DNA of 64,000 bases from Escarpia spicata (lineage: Eukaryota > Annelida > Polychaeta > Sabellida > Siboglinidae): NCBI GenBank assembly GCA_963995525.1, contig OZ023217.1:1860257-1924256 (forward strand). The letters run 5' to 3'. Positions 1-10,294 of the stretch are shown here, in pieces. Within the stretch, counting starts at the first letter, position 1. Each line of letters starts with the position of its first letter. The notes under the pieces are model-generated. The model had not been told where the DNA came from, ran no database searches, and worked only from the letters and a program-made list of their open reading frames with translations. A program made the translations under genes and the position numbers.

Positions 1-1905
1 AAGAAGGGGAAAAGAAGAAGAAGAGAAGAAGAAGGACGAAGGAGAAGGGGGAAGAGTAAGATATGAAGAAGAACGAGAGAGAAGGGGAGAAGAAGATGAC
101 AAAGAAGAAGGACGAAGGAGAAGGGAAGAAGAATAAGAGAAGAAGGACGAAAGAGAAGAGAAGAAGAATAAGAAAAGGAGAAGTCGAGCGAAAGAGAAGG
201 GGAGAAGAAGAAGAGAAGAAGAACGACGAAGGAGAAGGGGAGAAGAATAAGAAAAGAAGAAGAACAACAACAGAGAAATGGAGAAGAAGGACGAAGGAAA
301 AGGGGAGAATAATAAGAGAAGGAGAAGACGAGCGAAAAGGAAGAGGAGAAGAAGATGACAAAGAAGAAGGACGAAGGAGAAGGGGAAGAGTAAGATAAGA
401 AGAAGAACGAGGGAGAAGGGGAGAAGAAGATAACAAAGAAGAAGGACGAAAGAGAAGGGAAGAAGAAGAAGAAGAGAAGAAGAAGAACGAAGGAGAAGGG
501 GAGAAGAGTAAGGGAAGAAGAAGAACGACAGAGAAGTAGAGAAAAAGAAGAAGAAGAAGAAGAGAAGAAGGACGAAGGAGAAGGGGAGAAGAAGAAGGAC
601 GAAAGAGAAGAGAAGAAGAATAAGAGAAGGAGAAGACGAGCGAAAGAGAAGGAGAGAAGAAGAAGAAAAGGAAGAAAGACGAAGAGAAGGGGAGAAGAAG
701 AAGAAAAGGAAGAAGGACGAAGAGAAGGGGAGAAGAAGAAGAAGAAGAAGAGAAGAATAAAGACGAAAGAGAAGGGGAGAATCATAACAGAAGAAGAAGA
801 ACAACAACAGCAGACAAACGGAGAAGAAGAAGACGGACGAAGGAAAAGGGGCGAAGTATAAGAGAAGGAGAAGACGAGCGAAAAAGAAGGGGAGAAGAAG
901 AAGAAAAGGAAGAAGGACGAAGAGAAGGGGAGAAGAAGAAGACAAGGAAGAAGGACGAAAAGAAAGGGAGAAGAAGAAGAGAAGAAGAAAGACGAAGGAG
1001 AAGGGGAGAATCATAACAGAAGAAGAAGAACAACAACAGACAAACGGAGAAGAAGGACGAAGGAAAAGGGGAGAATAATAAGAGAAGGAGAAGACGAGCG
1101 AAAAAGAAGAGGGGAAGAAGATGACAAAGAAGAAGGACGAAGGAGAAGGGGAGAAGAAGAAGAAGATAAGAAGAAGGACGAAGGCGAAGGGAGAAGAGTA
1201 AGATAAGAAGAAGAACGAGGGAGAAGGGGAGAAGAAGATGACAAAGAAGAAGAACGAAGGAGAAGGGGAGAAGAAGAAGAAGAGAAGAAGAAGAACGAAG
1301 GAGAAGGGGAGAAGAGTAAGAGAAGAACGACAGAGAAGCAGAGAAGAAGAAGAAGAGAAGAAGGACGAAGGAGAAGGGGAGAAGAAGAAGAGAAGAAGAA
1401 GGACGAAAGAGAAGAGGAGAAGAATAAGAGAAGGAGAAGACGAGCGAAAGAGAAGGAGAGAAGAAGAAGAAAAGGAAGAAAGACGAAAAGAAGGGGAGAA
1501 GAAGAAGAAAAGGAAGAAGGACGAAGAGAAGGGGAGAAGAAAAAGAAGAAGAGAAGAAGAAAGACGAAAGAGAAGGGGAGAATCATAACAGAAGAAGAAG
1601 AACAACAACAACAGACAAACGGAGAAGAAGAAGAAGAAGACGGACGAAGGAAAAGGGGCGAAGAATAAGAGAAGGAGAAGACGAGCGAAAGAGAAGGGGA
1701 GAAGAAGAAGAAAAGGAAGAAGGACGAAGAGAAGGGGAGAAGAAGAAGAAGAGAAGAAGAAAGACGAAGGAGAAGGGGAGAATCATAACAGAAGAAGAAC
1801 AACAACAACAGACAAACGGAGAAGAAGAAGAAGGACGAAGGAAAAGGGGCGAAGAATAAGAGAAGGAGAAGACGAGCGAAAGAGAAATGGGGAAGAAGAA
1901 GCACC
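1..1905 (+). repeat. Purine-only (AAG/GAA-rich) complex satellite
   Basis: Almost every base on the + strand is A or G for 1.9 kb, with rare C and T in recurring words such as gacgaaggagaagggg. The word atcataacag recurs at 781, 1010, 1582 and 1782, and agacgagcgaaa also recurs, so this is a degraded higher-order repeat rather than a simple microsatellite. Open frames here (Lys/Glu/Arg-rich on +, Ser/Leu-rich on -) follow from composition and are not genes. The array is cut by the left window edge. Confidence 0.95.
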
Positions 1906-2489
1906 GCGTAACCAGGCTGAATGAGCAGTCGTCACGCGACCGAAGGTTTGCGCAGCCAACTTCTAGGCATCAATTATTTATACGAACCATCCAGGGGCTG
2001 CTTCGTATGTCTTGTGTCAACTGATTTTACCCATGGTTGTGAATGCGGTTATCTAGATGATTCCAGATTAGTGAAATCAACCACGCGCTATGTATCTTTC
2101 AGGTATGGCATGTATACGTGAATTCCAGTTTGCCCTCTCCGTACATATATACTTGCCCTAAGAACCAGTCTGAGAATACAATGTCCTAATTTTCTTCACG
2201 CGATACTACGAGAAGGATAAGTTGAAGGAATACCAGAGATGCAGATTTGCAGGATTATGTGAAACATGTCATTGAAACACATCTAGTGCGCATTAGTCGA
2301 CTATTCCACCAGTTTATTAAGCTAAATCATGTTTGCCCAAAATCCCGTTTACGTCCGTTTATTCCGATGTTGGACATATTACGAAATAATCTGACAGAAT
2401 ATGGTGACGACCGCTAAAGTCAGAACGTCTGAAGAAAATCGAATAGACATAGATAATAGCATAAACCAAGAGACGACAATTGTTTCCCA
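1906..2489. other. Unique-looking intergenic DNA
   Basis: AT-rich sequence between the purine satellite and a LINE relic. No convincing coding exon, RNA gene or repeat was seen. Short open frames here show no recognisable domain. Confidence 0.5.
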
Positions 2490-3095
2490 TTCATTCGTGT
2501 CGGCCAATGTGGGTCGAACTCTGTTGGCCACCACCAATCCTCCTCACGTGTTGTTGTCCTCCCGGCCGTTTTTAGTTCTCCTGGATCCATTCCCAACATC
2601 TTCCTTCAGTGAGTCAATAACTGTATACGCTGGTCTGCCATGACTTGTTCTTCCATGCGCTGGTTGGCACAAGATGACCTTGGTGCCATTTCATATTTGT
2701 GTCTGCAGAAGTGTCCGGCAAATATCAGTCTTCTTTCTTGGATCTTCTTGATATATCTATACAGTTCTGTGTTTGTCAGATGATCATTCCAGTTGATATC
2801 AATTACGTCTCACAGCATTCTTGTGTAGCACCCGTCTAATTGCTTTATATCGTCTTTGTCAGTGTCCAAGACCCACATCCGTACAGGAGCGCATACTCAA
2901 CCGTAGTTGTGAATAGGAGCGGTTTGCGTGGGAGTGTAGACTTCCACATGATTCTTGGTTGGTTAATTACTTTCTATGCTATCGCTTTCCCGATCTTTGT
3001 ATTTTTAGTTGTAGAGCTGCCCAGGGAGGCGAGATACTTAAAATCTTCGAACTGTTCCAATATTGTTCCTTCTCGGGTCTGGTCTGAGGTTTCCT
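2490..3095 (-). pseudogene. RTE-type LINE relic (C-terminal end of endonuclease-reverse transcriptase)
   Basis: Translating the - strand gives, in order, EQFEDFKYLASLGSSTTKN, TVEYALLYGCGSWTLTKT, a stretch resembling the usual LDGCYTRMLR, and further down RRLxFAGHCxR-like residues and a GRP-type block. This order is typical of the region after the RT domain in the endonuclease-reverse transcriptase family of non-LTR elements. Several stops and frame changes break it, so it is an old dead copy. Family placement is from motif memory; limits are approximate. Confidence 0.75.
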
Positions 3096-3684
3096 ATTAA
3101 ATTACATAAGCCAATTATTTTTGGAAGAGGAACATCTTCCGTAAATATCTTATTTTCTATAACAATTTGTATAGTTGTAAACGTATATTCGGTGCATGTA
3201 AACTACTGTATAGCTTCAATAAAACTATCAGTATTCGTATCCAAATAGCTGGCTATAGGCAGTAGTGTTTGAAACGTCATCTGACAGTATTGAGCTATAC
3301 AAATGAGGACCTGAGGCTGTATGCCATTGAAATGTCTGTTATAAATTACACTGTGCGCAATCCAGTTGAAAGAGGACCGAATAAGTGTCCGCGAAAATAC
3401 GGCGTCAAATGATTATGCAATAAAATAGTTATTACATCAAGACAATGCACACATGGCGAAAAAGGAGTCGATGTATTGACCATGTGTTTTTCCTTTAATT
3501 TTTGTTAAAAAATGACGCGGGCGTTGTCTTTTCGCTAGAAGGCAAAACGATCGCATCATCTGGGGAAGAGACATTCTCCGGGGAACGCAGCGCTTTGGGC
3601 GGGCGTTCGTACATTTGGATCCCCGGGATTTTCAGCAGATTCATCAAAATGAACTTAGCCCGAACACCCCTCCTCTTATTTGTA
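3096..3684. other. No feature recognised
   Basis: AT-rich sequence with a small GC-richer patch near 3520-3620. No coding exon or repeat could be supported. Confidence 0.4.
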
Positions 3685-4740
3685 GGTTTGGATTTGGGAT
3701 TTCACTTTACAGCTTAAGATAGTTAATGATAGCTACGTAGCTGATTCAGTCGGAAAACGGGGATGTAGATGAGGGTTTCGAGCGGGTTCGCATTCGGAGC
3801 GGGTAGTGCTACCCCCCCCCCCAAGTTACCATATTTGCAGGTTTTAATTCTGAGATTCTAAGCACATTTCACTGAACAGCTAAAAGTAATGATTGACTGC
3901 TGTGCAACTAACTTAGTGACAGACAGAGGTCACACGAAGGGTTCTGCAGGGGGTTCGTTTTCGGAGCGGGTTCGTGAAAATAAGATTAGTCCGAATCCCC
4001 CCCCCCTAAAGTGATCGTATATGCAGGTTTTAATTATGTGCAAATTTCATTGAACAGCTAAAAGTAATTACTGATTGCTATGCAGCTGGGTTGGCGGGAA
4101 AACGGAGGTAGGTATGAGGGTTCCGATCAGGAAGGAGTTCGTTTTTCGAGGTGGTTCGTAAAAATATGATTAATCCGAACTCCCCCCAACAACAAAAAAC
4201 TTGTATGATATATACAAGCTTTAATTCTGAACAGATTTCACTGAATAACTAAAAGTAATTATTGATTGCTATACAGCTGGTTTAGCGGGAAAACGGGGGG
4301 TGGGTGAGGGTATAAGTGATGGTTTGAAGGGGGGTTCGTTTTTGAAGAGGGGGTTCGAAAAAAGGGGGGTGCGGACGAACCCTCCGAACTCCCCTGGTTA
4401 CGGGCATGCTGTTTATAATGTCAATGATAATTGCAAAATGTAATATGATAACGAGCTCTAGGATTTACAATGAGACGTTGACGGATTATGCCGCAGGTTC
4501 TGCTTCTTCTTCTATCGCGTTCTTCAACAAGGTGTGGCCACTTTCTTCAGGCACATGCTTTAGCCATGTCCGTGACGAAGCTAGATCTTGTGTACAGAAA
4601 ATACATTTACTGATTTTGCTGAATACATCGCTCTACTCTGCAGCACAATCAGTCTAGCCCAAGAGCTACGGAGAAATGTTGTAACAAATTTATATGACAG
4701 AACAACTATTTGAATTTAGTTGGTTTGGATTTGGGATTTC
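3685..4740 (+). repeat. 19-bp exact direct repeats bracketing about 1 kb
   Basis: The string ggtttggatttgggatttc occurs at 3685-3703 and again at 4722-4740. The two exact copies bracket 1,018 bp that include the G/C-run repeats. They could be a target duplication, or outer copies of a larger duplication. No inverted termini were seen just inside them. Confidence 0.5.
3740..4395 (+). repeat. Diverged G-run/C-run tandem repeats, about 176-191 bp period
   Basis: The word ctaaaagtaat followed by a gattgctatgcagct-like stretch occurs near 3881, 4058 and 4249. Each is followed by a G-rich block (ggaaaacgggg, ggttcgttt) and then a run of C (9-10 Cs near 3811 and 4001). The spacing gives a diverged repeat of about 180 bp, three to four copies. 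G runs and C runs alternate, so local hairpin or G-quadruplex structure is possible. No coding potential seen. Confidence 0.75.
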
Positions 4741-4810
4741 GCTGACGATGACGAAAACAAATTTCACATATTAATTCTGCAAAAGAAAAAAAAGAAAATA
4801 AAGGTCAGTT

Positions 4811-5108
<298 letters not shown>

Positions 5109-5139
5109 TATATATATATACACAACATCGCCCGCCACC

Positions 5140-5153
5140 GGCGCCACCTGGTG
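5140..5153 (-). promoter_or_regulatory. CTCF-like motif beside the (GA)n tract
   Basis: The - strand reads CACCAGGTGGCGCC, close to the CTCF core CCANNAGNNGGCGC. It is a single site about 30 bp from a long GA tract. Match by eye only; binding is not shown. Confidence 0.35.
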
Positions 5154-5527
5154 ATCAAGCTATGTTGTACGAACCTAACGCGAAGTTGTTTTTATTTTAT
5201 GTTATACATCAACGCCGATTTCCCGTCGTTCTATACACTGTACGTACACTGAATTGTATTTGCTTATAAATTATGTAACACATACCATGTCATTGTTATG
5301 ATAGTTAAACTGATCCGCGCGTTTGTGCATTTTTTGTACATATCCAAATTATCGCTCAATTTTGACATGCTTGAAGAATGAAGTTGAAATATGTCTATGA
5401 AGACGAAGTTGAGCCTCGGCTCTGTAAATCGCGGAACTAGGCGGTACCGATGTAATATCGACCGCAATATCTATCTAGCTTTCGATGTGTGCTTTGCAAG
5501 TTCGCATGAGACCGATACTTTATGTAT
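5154..5527. other. No feature recognised
   Basis: Unique-looking AT-rich DNA between the (GA)n tract and the foldback element. Confidence 0.4.
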
Positions 5528-5840
5528 AGTTAAATATTAATGTACTACATCCTGTCTGGCAATATGAAGGCAAAATAACCCATAAAAAAGGCATAATATA
5601 TAGATTAAGTCAGTTTAATTAAAGTGAAGGTATATTTTATGTCATCGTTGACATTTGATGATTGATGGTATGTCACGGAACGACAGTAACATTTCGCTAG
5701 TGATTACCGGAACCACCGGTAGGTGTCAATTGTTCCATCGATGTTCCGTATCATAATTATAAAGGTGTAACTTAATCTGAATATTATGGTATTTATGCCT
5801 TCATATTGTCGGACAGGTTGTATTACATCAATATTTAACT
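5528..5840. mobile_element. MITE-like foldback element with inverted arms of about 85 bp
   Basis: The left arm begins agttaaatattaatgtacta and the right arm, read in reverse complement, begins agttaaatattgatgtaata. Pairing continues inwards through cctgtc-aatatgaaggca and cataatat-agattaagt, so each arm is about 85 bp with roughly 10 percent mismatch. The centre is about 140 bp with no coding capacity. No target duplication is clear, so the superfamily is undecided and the true ends may lie a few bases inside. Confidence 0.75.
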
Positions 5841-6850
5841 TTGATAATGGATACTGAAGTATGAGTCTGATAAAATGCACACACCTAATGATAGAGATTT
5901 ATCATTTTACATCGGTTCTGCGTTGTTCAACCTCGTTCTTCGGTTTACAGAGGCCTTTACTTGATGTGACTCATGTCACTGCTCTGATGGCACTGACGGT
6001 GTGACACTGACAGTGTGACACTATTGCCTGGAGAATTGTCATTTCATGTCTTGACACATGGAAACTAATGTCATGACGGTACTGCATATATAAATACTTT
6101 AGTCTCTCGTTCCATGTCAACCATGCAAACAAGTTTCATTTTATGACATATCTGTGACAAGAGTCTATTGGCTGTGGTTTACGATGGGGTGGGTGCCTGT
6201 AATTGAGCATGTGGGCCACAAGATCAGCATCTCTAGTGACTTTTTAGTTATAACTGCCAACAAAACACCTAAAGTAGGCATAATAGTGGTTTATTACTGA
6301 GTCCACTGCAGGTTCCACATTTACCCCCTGTATGGGATCTTTTAATTCTTTGGCATATATACTACAGGTGAGGTTGAAGGCACTGACAGTGCGGCACTTA
6401 ACTGCTTGACCACTGTACCACTCAAGTCACTACACACACTGTTCATAATTGTTTTAGATTTACTAAAAATTCAGCTCTTGTCTGCAGTCTAGACTAAACG
6501 AATAAACGAGCCAAATTTATAAAAAATGATGCAACAGTACTGAATTCTCAGAATGATGTAACATTACAGTCAAAGGAGTAACACAACATATTACAATTAC
6601 GGTAAGACATTTGGAAATGGGTGATTTTAGCCCGTGGTGAATTTGGTCTGGTGAATTTGGCCTACAGTGTTTGATGACTTTTGCGAGTCATATGAATGAC
6701 ATCATTTTAAAATCACGGGCTAGATTAACAGGAGACTAAACAAGAGGTATAACAAGATTATTCCAGATTCAGACATATTAAAAAAAATTATTTAACATTG
6801 TTTAACAACTATCTGCTATTGTGTGACCGATATATATATATATATACATA
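5841..6850. other. Intergenic DNA, no gene recognised
   Basis: AT-rich. Contains short near-palindromic cactgacagtgtgaca words near 5990-6020 and again near 6380, and a TA run at about 6831-6845. No exon could be supported. Confidence 0.4.
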
Positions 6851-7233
6851 CATTAAAAACCTGTCTTAGCGGCCACCTGTCCATAACGATAACCTGGATA
6901 TAACGGTCACTTTTGAAAGTCCCGAATGACTTCCTGTCAATTTGCACTGCCCACTACCTGTCCATAATGGTATTGGTAATCTGTCTATTGCTTATAACGG
7001 TCAGTTAATTTGAACCAAACCATTCATAGTCAACCTGCCACTTGTGGGCAGGTCAAAGGGAATCCATAATTTCCCTGAATAAAACGTCATTGCATTGGTG
7101 TCACTGTGTGTATGAGGCTATGCAGGACTATCAAATTGCAATCGAGTCACATGTGGCATCATCAGCTTGTTACAGGGGCTGTGTGGCTCCTTTACTCCAG
7201 CAAAGCAGAGTAGAATCAGCTTTGATGTCCAAA

Positions 7234-8176
7234 GTGAGCTCAGATAAGCCATGAGCATGTAGCCACAGGTGGAAGTGAGCTCAGAGAAGCCATGAGCATG
7301 TAGCCACAGGTGGAAGTGAGCTCAGAGAAGCCATGAGCATGTAGCCACAGATGGAAGTGAGCTCAGAGAAGCCATGAGCATGTAGCCACAGGTGGAAGTG
7401 AGCTCAGAGAAGCCATGAGCATGTAGCCACAGGTGGAAGTGAGCTCAGAGAAGCCATGAGCATGTAGCCACAGGTGGAAGTGAGCTCAGAGAAGCCATGA
7501 GCATGTAGCCACAGATGGAAGTGAGCTCAGAGAAGCCATGAGCATGTAGCCACAGATGGAAGTGAGCTCAGAGAAGCCATGAGCATGTAGCCACAGATGG
7601 AAGTGAGCTCAGAGAAGCCATGAGCATGTAGCCACAGATGGAAGTGAGCTCAGAGAAGCCATGAGCATGTAGCCACAGATGGAAGTGAGCTCAGAGAAGC
7701 CATGAGCATGTAGCCACAGATGGAAGTGAGCTCAGAGAAGCCATGAGCATGTAGCCACAGATGGAAGTGAGCTCAGAGAAGCCATGAGCATGTAGCCACA
7801 GATGGAAGTGAGCTCAGAGAAGCCATGAGCATGTAGCCACAGATGGAAGTGATCTCAGAGAAGCCATGAGCATGTAGCCACAGATGGAAGTGAGCTCAGA
7901 GAAGCCATGAGCATGTAGCCACAGATGGAAGTGAGCTCAGAGAAGCCATGAGCATGTAGCCACAGATGGAAGTGAGCTCAGAGAAGCCATGAGCATGTAG
8001 CCACAGATGGAAGTGAGCTCAGAGAAGCCATGAGCATGTAGCCACAGATGGAAGTGAGCTCAGAGAAGCCATGAGCATGTAGCCACAGATGGAAGTGAGC
8101 TCAGAGAAGCCATGAGCATGTAGCCACAGATGGAAGTGAGCTCAGAGAAGCCATGAGCATGTAGCCACAGATGGAA
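7234..8176 (+). repeat. 41-bp minisatellite, exactly 23 copies
   Basis: The unit begins gtgagctcagagaagccatg and ends gccacagatggaa. From 7234 to 8176 is 943 bp, which is 23 times 41. Copies differ mainly at one G/A position (caggtgg versus cagatgg); the G form is concentrated at the left. The array sits inside the pogo-like element. Confidence 0.97.
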
Positions 8177-8254
8177 GCCAGCAATTGTAATATTTACCTA
8201 GGTGGCTTCTCATAGCTGGAGAGACTGCCTAGGTAAATATTACAATGGCTGGCT
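8176..8254. repeat. Hairpin with 26-bp arms next to the 41-bp array
   Basis: The left arm 8176-8201 (ends atatttacctag) pairs with the right arm 8229-8254 (begins ctaggtaaatat) with a single mismatch, leaving a 27-nt loop. It lies exactly at the right end of the 41-bp array. Confidence 0.85.
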
Positions 8255-8642
8255 TAGCTCAAATTGTATTGATAATCCCCTGAGCAATGATGGGCCAACA
8301 CTTGCCTTGCAGTTGTTCACACCCTCCTGTTTCCTTTTGGACATCAAAGCTGTTTCTGTTTGCATTTACTTGGAGGGAGTGATTGATTTTACCATGCCCC
8401 AAAAGAAAAAAGGAAATCAATTAAATATAGCAAGTTGTGTAGGGTATTATTTAATATTAGTGTTAACTCTAGGTTTGTATTGTTCACAAGAGTACCAACT
8501 AGTGAACGTCAATGTAACCATTCACAATACTGTGACTCCACCTAATGAGTATACAAGTCAAGAAACTCTCCATAACGGCAACCTGCCTATAACGGTAATT
8601 TTGCGCAGTCCCGGCGATCACTGTTATGGACAGGTTTTACTG

Positions 8643-9223
8643 TATATATAAATCCTGCAAAATTCACATTGTCATAGGTCATAAATAAAAAAACCTGTAA
8701 TAATTTCCTCTATTACAAATTTACCAGGGGCTGGAATCACCAACACCCGGGTATTTGACATGATATCCTTGGAACAGACACCAGTTAGAAGAGAGACATG
8801 ATAGTCTAGGCTTCAACATAAGGGTCAATCTAAAAAAAAGTCTGACAATTTGTTTTTAAATTTCCATGTTGTATTATATCCTATTAGTTCCTCATTTTTA
8901 TCTCACATATAAGTTAAACACATCATTAGATCCGTTTCGGCAAGATCTTTCAGGATATAGCAAAATGCAAGCAAAGGGGCCTAGTTCCTGTTAGAATAGC
9001 ATAAAACAGCCAAAACAGGCTTACCATTTTTTAACATTTCAGATACCTCCGAAAAAATACTAACTTTTGAAAATTCTAAATTTTAAGTATCTGATACCAA
9101 AGTAAACTATCTTATTGACATAACATACTATAAATTATAGTGCCATAAGATACATAATTCTAGTTGTTATATTGTCTGTAAATTTGGTGGTTGTGCAAAT
9201 AAAAAAACAGGCAAACTTTAACT
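8643..9223. other. No feature recognised
   Basis: AT-rich sequence between two inverted-repeat structures; nothing coding seen. Confidence 0.4.
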
Positions 9224-9460
9224 GGTTATGCCTGATACCAAACTAAAATGTGGATTGAAACAAAATTATTTCAAAATGTATGGATACATAAATAATAATA
9301 CTACAGGTCAGAATTGTTTACATTTAAATAAAACCTGGTAAACACAATTAAAGCTTGGTACCGGGCATAACCATCTTTGTGAAATGCTGTATTTTTTCTA
9401 AGAACGTTTTATTTAACTGGAAACAATTCTGACCTGTAGTAGTGATTATTATTTATGTAT
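9224..9460. repeat. Two interleaved inverted repeats (A-B-A'-B')
   Basis: Arm A, ggttatgcctgatacca at 9224, pairs with A' at 9351-9372 (tggtaccgggcataacc). Arm B, starting atacataaataataat at 9284, pairs with B' ending at 9460 over about 55 bp, including tacaggtcagaattgttt. The pairs alternate instead of nesting. This may be two overlapping foldback elements or one rearranged one. Confidence 0.75.
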
Positions 9461-9565
9461 GAGAAAAAAGTGAGGAAACAATAGAAATTAATACAACGTG
9501 GAAAGTTAAAAACAAACTCAGACTTTTTAGAGGGTGGCCAATAAGCGCTGGCCAGGTGCCTTTTT

Positions 9566-9665
9566 TGAAATCACAATACTTTATTGTCCCTTGTGAGGGA
9601 AATTCATGTGGAGTGTAGCAGCATATTAAGACATAAAACAAATGTACATGCAATATACACAATGT
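9566..9665. mobile_element. Possible LINE/SINE 3' tail relic
   Basis: The words actttattgtccc, gagggaaattcatgtgg and then aagacataaaacaaatgtaca resemble the tttattg...gggaaattc tail seen in many animal LINE 3' UTRs. No ORF is attached. Weak call by eye. Confidence 0.35.
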
Positions 9666-10231
9666 AAAAATAAAAAGACTAAAAGTTATATTGGTTAAAT
9701 AAATAAGTTAAATATGTTAAATAAGTTACAACAGTTTTTAAAAAGTTAAGTTAAAGTTAAATCATCTCACAAATCATCTCAGGCTCACTCAGTGTCAGAC
9801 TGGCAGAGATGGAGGGGAACGAAGGTCAGTTACTTATTCATTAGTCTTATTGACGAGGGGACAAAAGAGTTTCGAGTGCGGTTCAATTTGCAGTGAGGGA
9901 GTTGAAAGCGGCGACCAGAAGGAAGTAGTTTATAGCATGGAAACAGGGGATGTCAGGCCATTTGTGGCTACTAGTTTTCATATTTTGCTGGCCCGATGGA
10001 CCATCAACATTTCAGATTGTGGTAGATAATTTTTATAATATATGATTGTCATTAACCATCATAACTTTATTACTTGTCCTTAAAAGTTAACATTGGCTCC
10101 ACACAATTAGAAACAGAATCTCCATCTGACTTTGTGGGAACTCCCACTCTCAGTAATGGCCACCTTGTTTTGTAAAACACTACCACCAAAAGCACCACTA
10201 TCAGGTTCATATTATAAGCGCATATATGTAT

Positions 10232-10247
10232 ACACACACACACACCA

Positions 10248-10287
<40 letters not shown>

Positions 10288-10288
10288 C
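10232..10288 (+). repeat. (AC)n/(ACGC)n microsatellite
   Basis: Short CA run followed by about nine ACGC units. Cys-Val-Arg-Ala reading frames here are artefacts. Confidence 0.95.
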
Positions 10289-10294
10289 ATACAT

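Larger units (their letters stand above)
6851..8642. mobile_element. Pogo/Tc1-like nonautonomous DNA transposon containing a minisatellite
   Basis: The left end reads cattaaaaacctgtc and the right end, reverse complemented, cagtaaaacctgtccataac. TA dinucleotides flank both ends (6849-6850 and 8643-8644). CAGTAAAACC-type ends with a TA duplication and subterminal ataacgg words are typical of the pogo/Tigger group. Subterminal copies of an agtcccg block occur in opposite orientation near each end. A second inverted pair, cagctttgatgtccaaa, flanks the internal array (about 7216 and 8336). No transposase frame is present. Confidence 0.65.
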
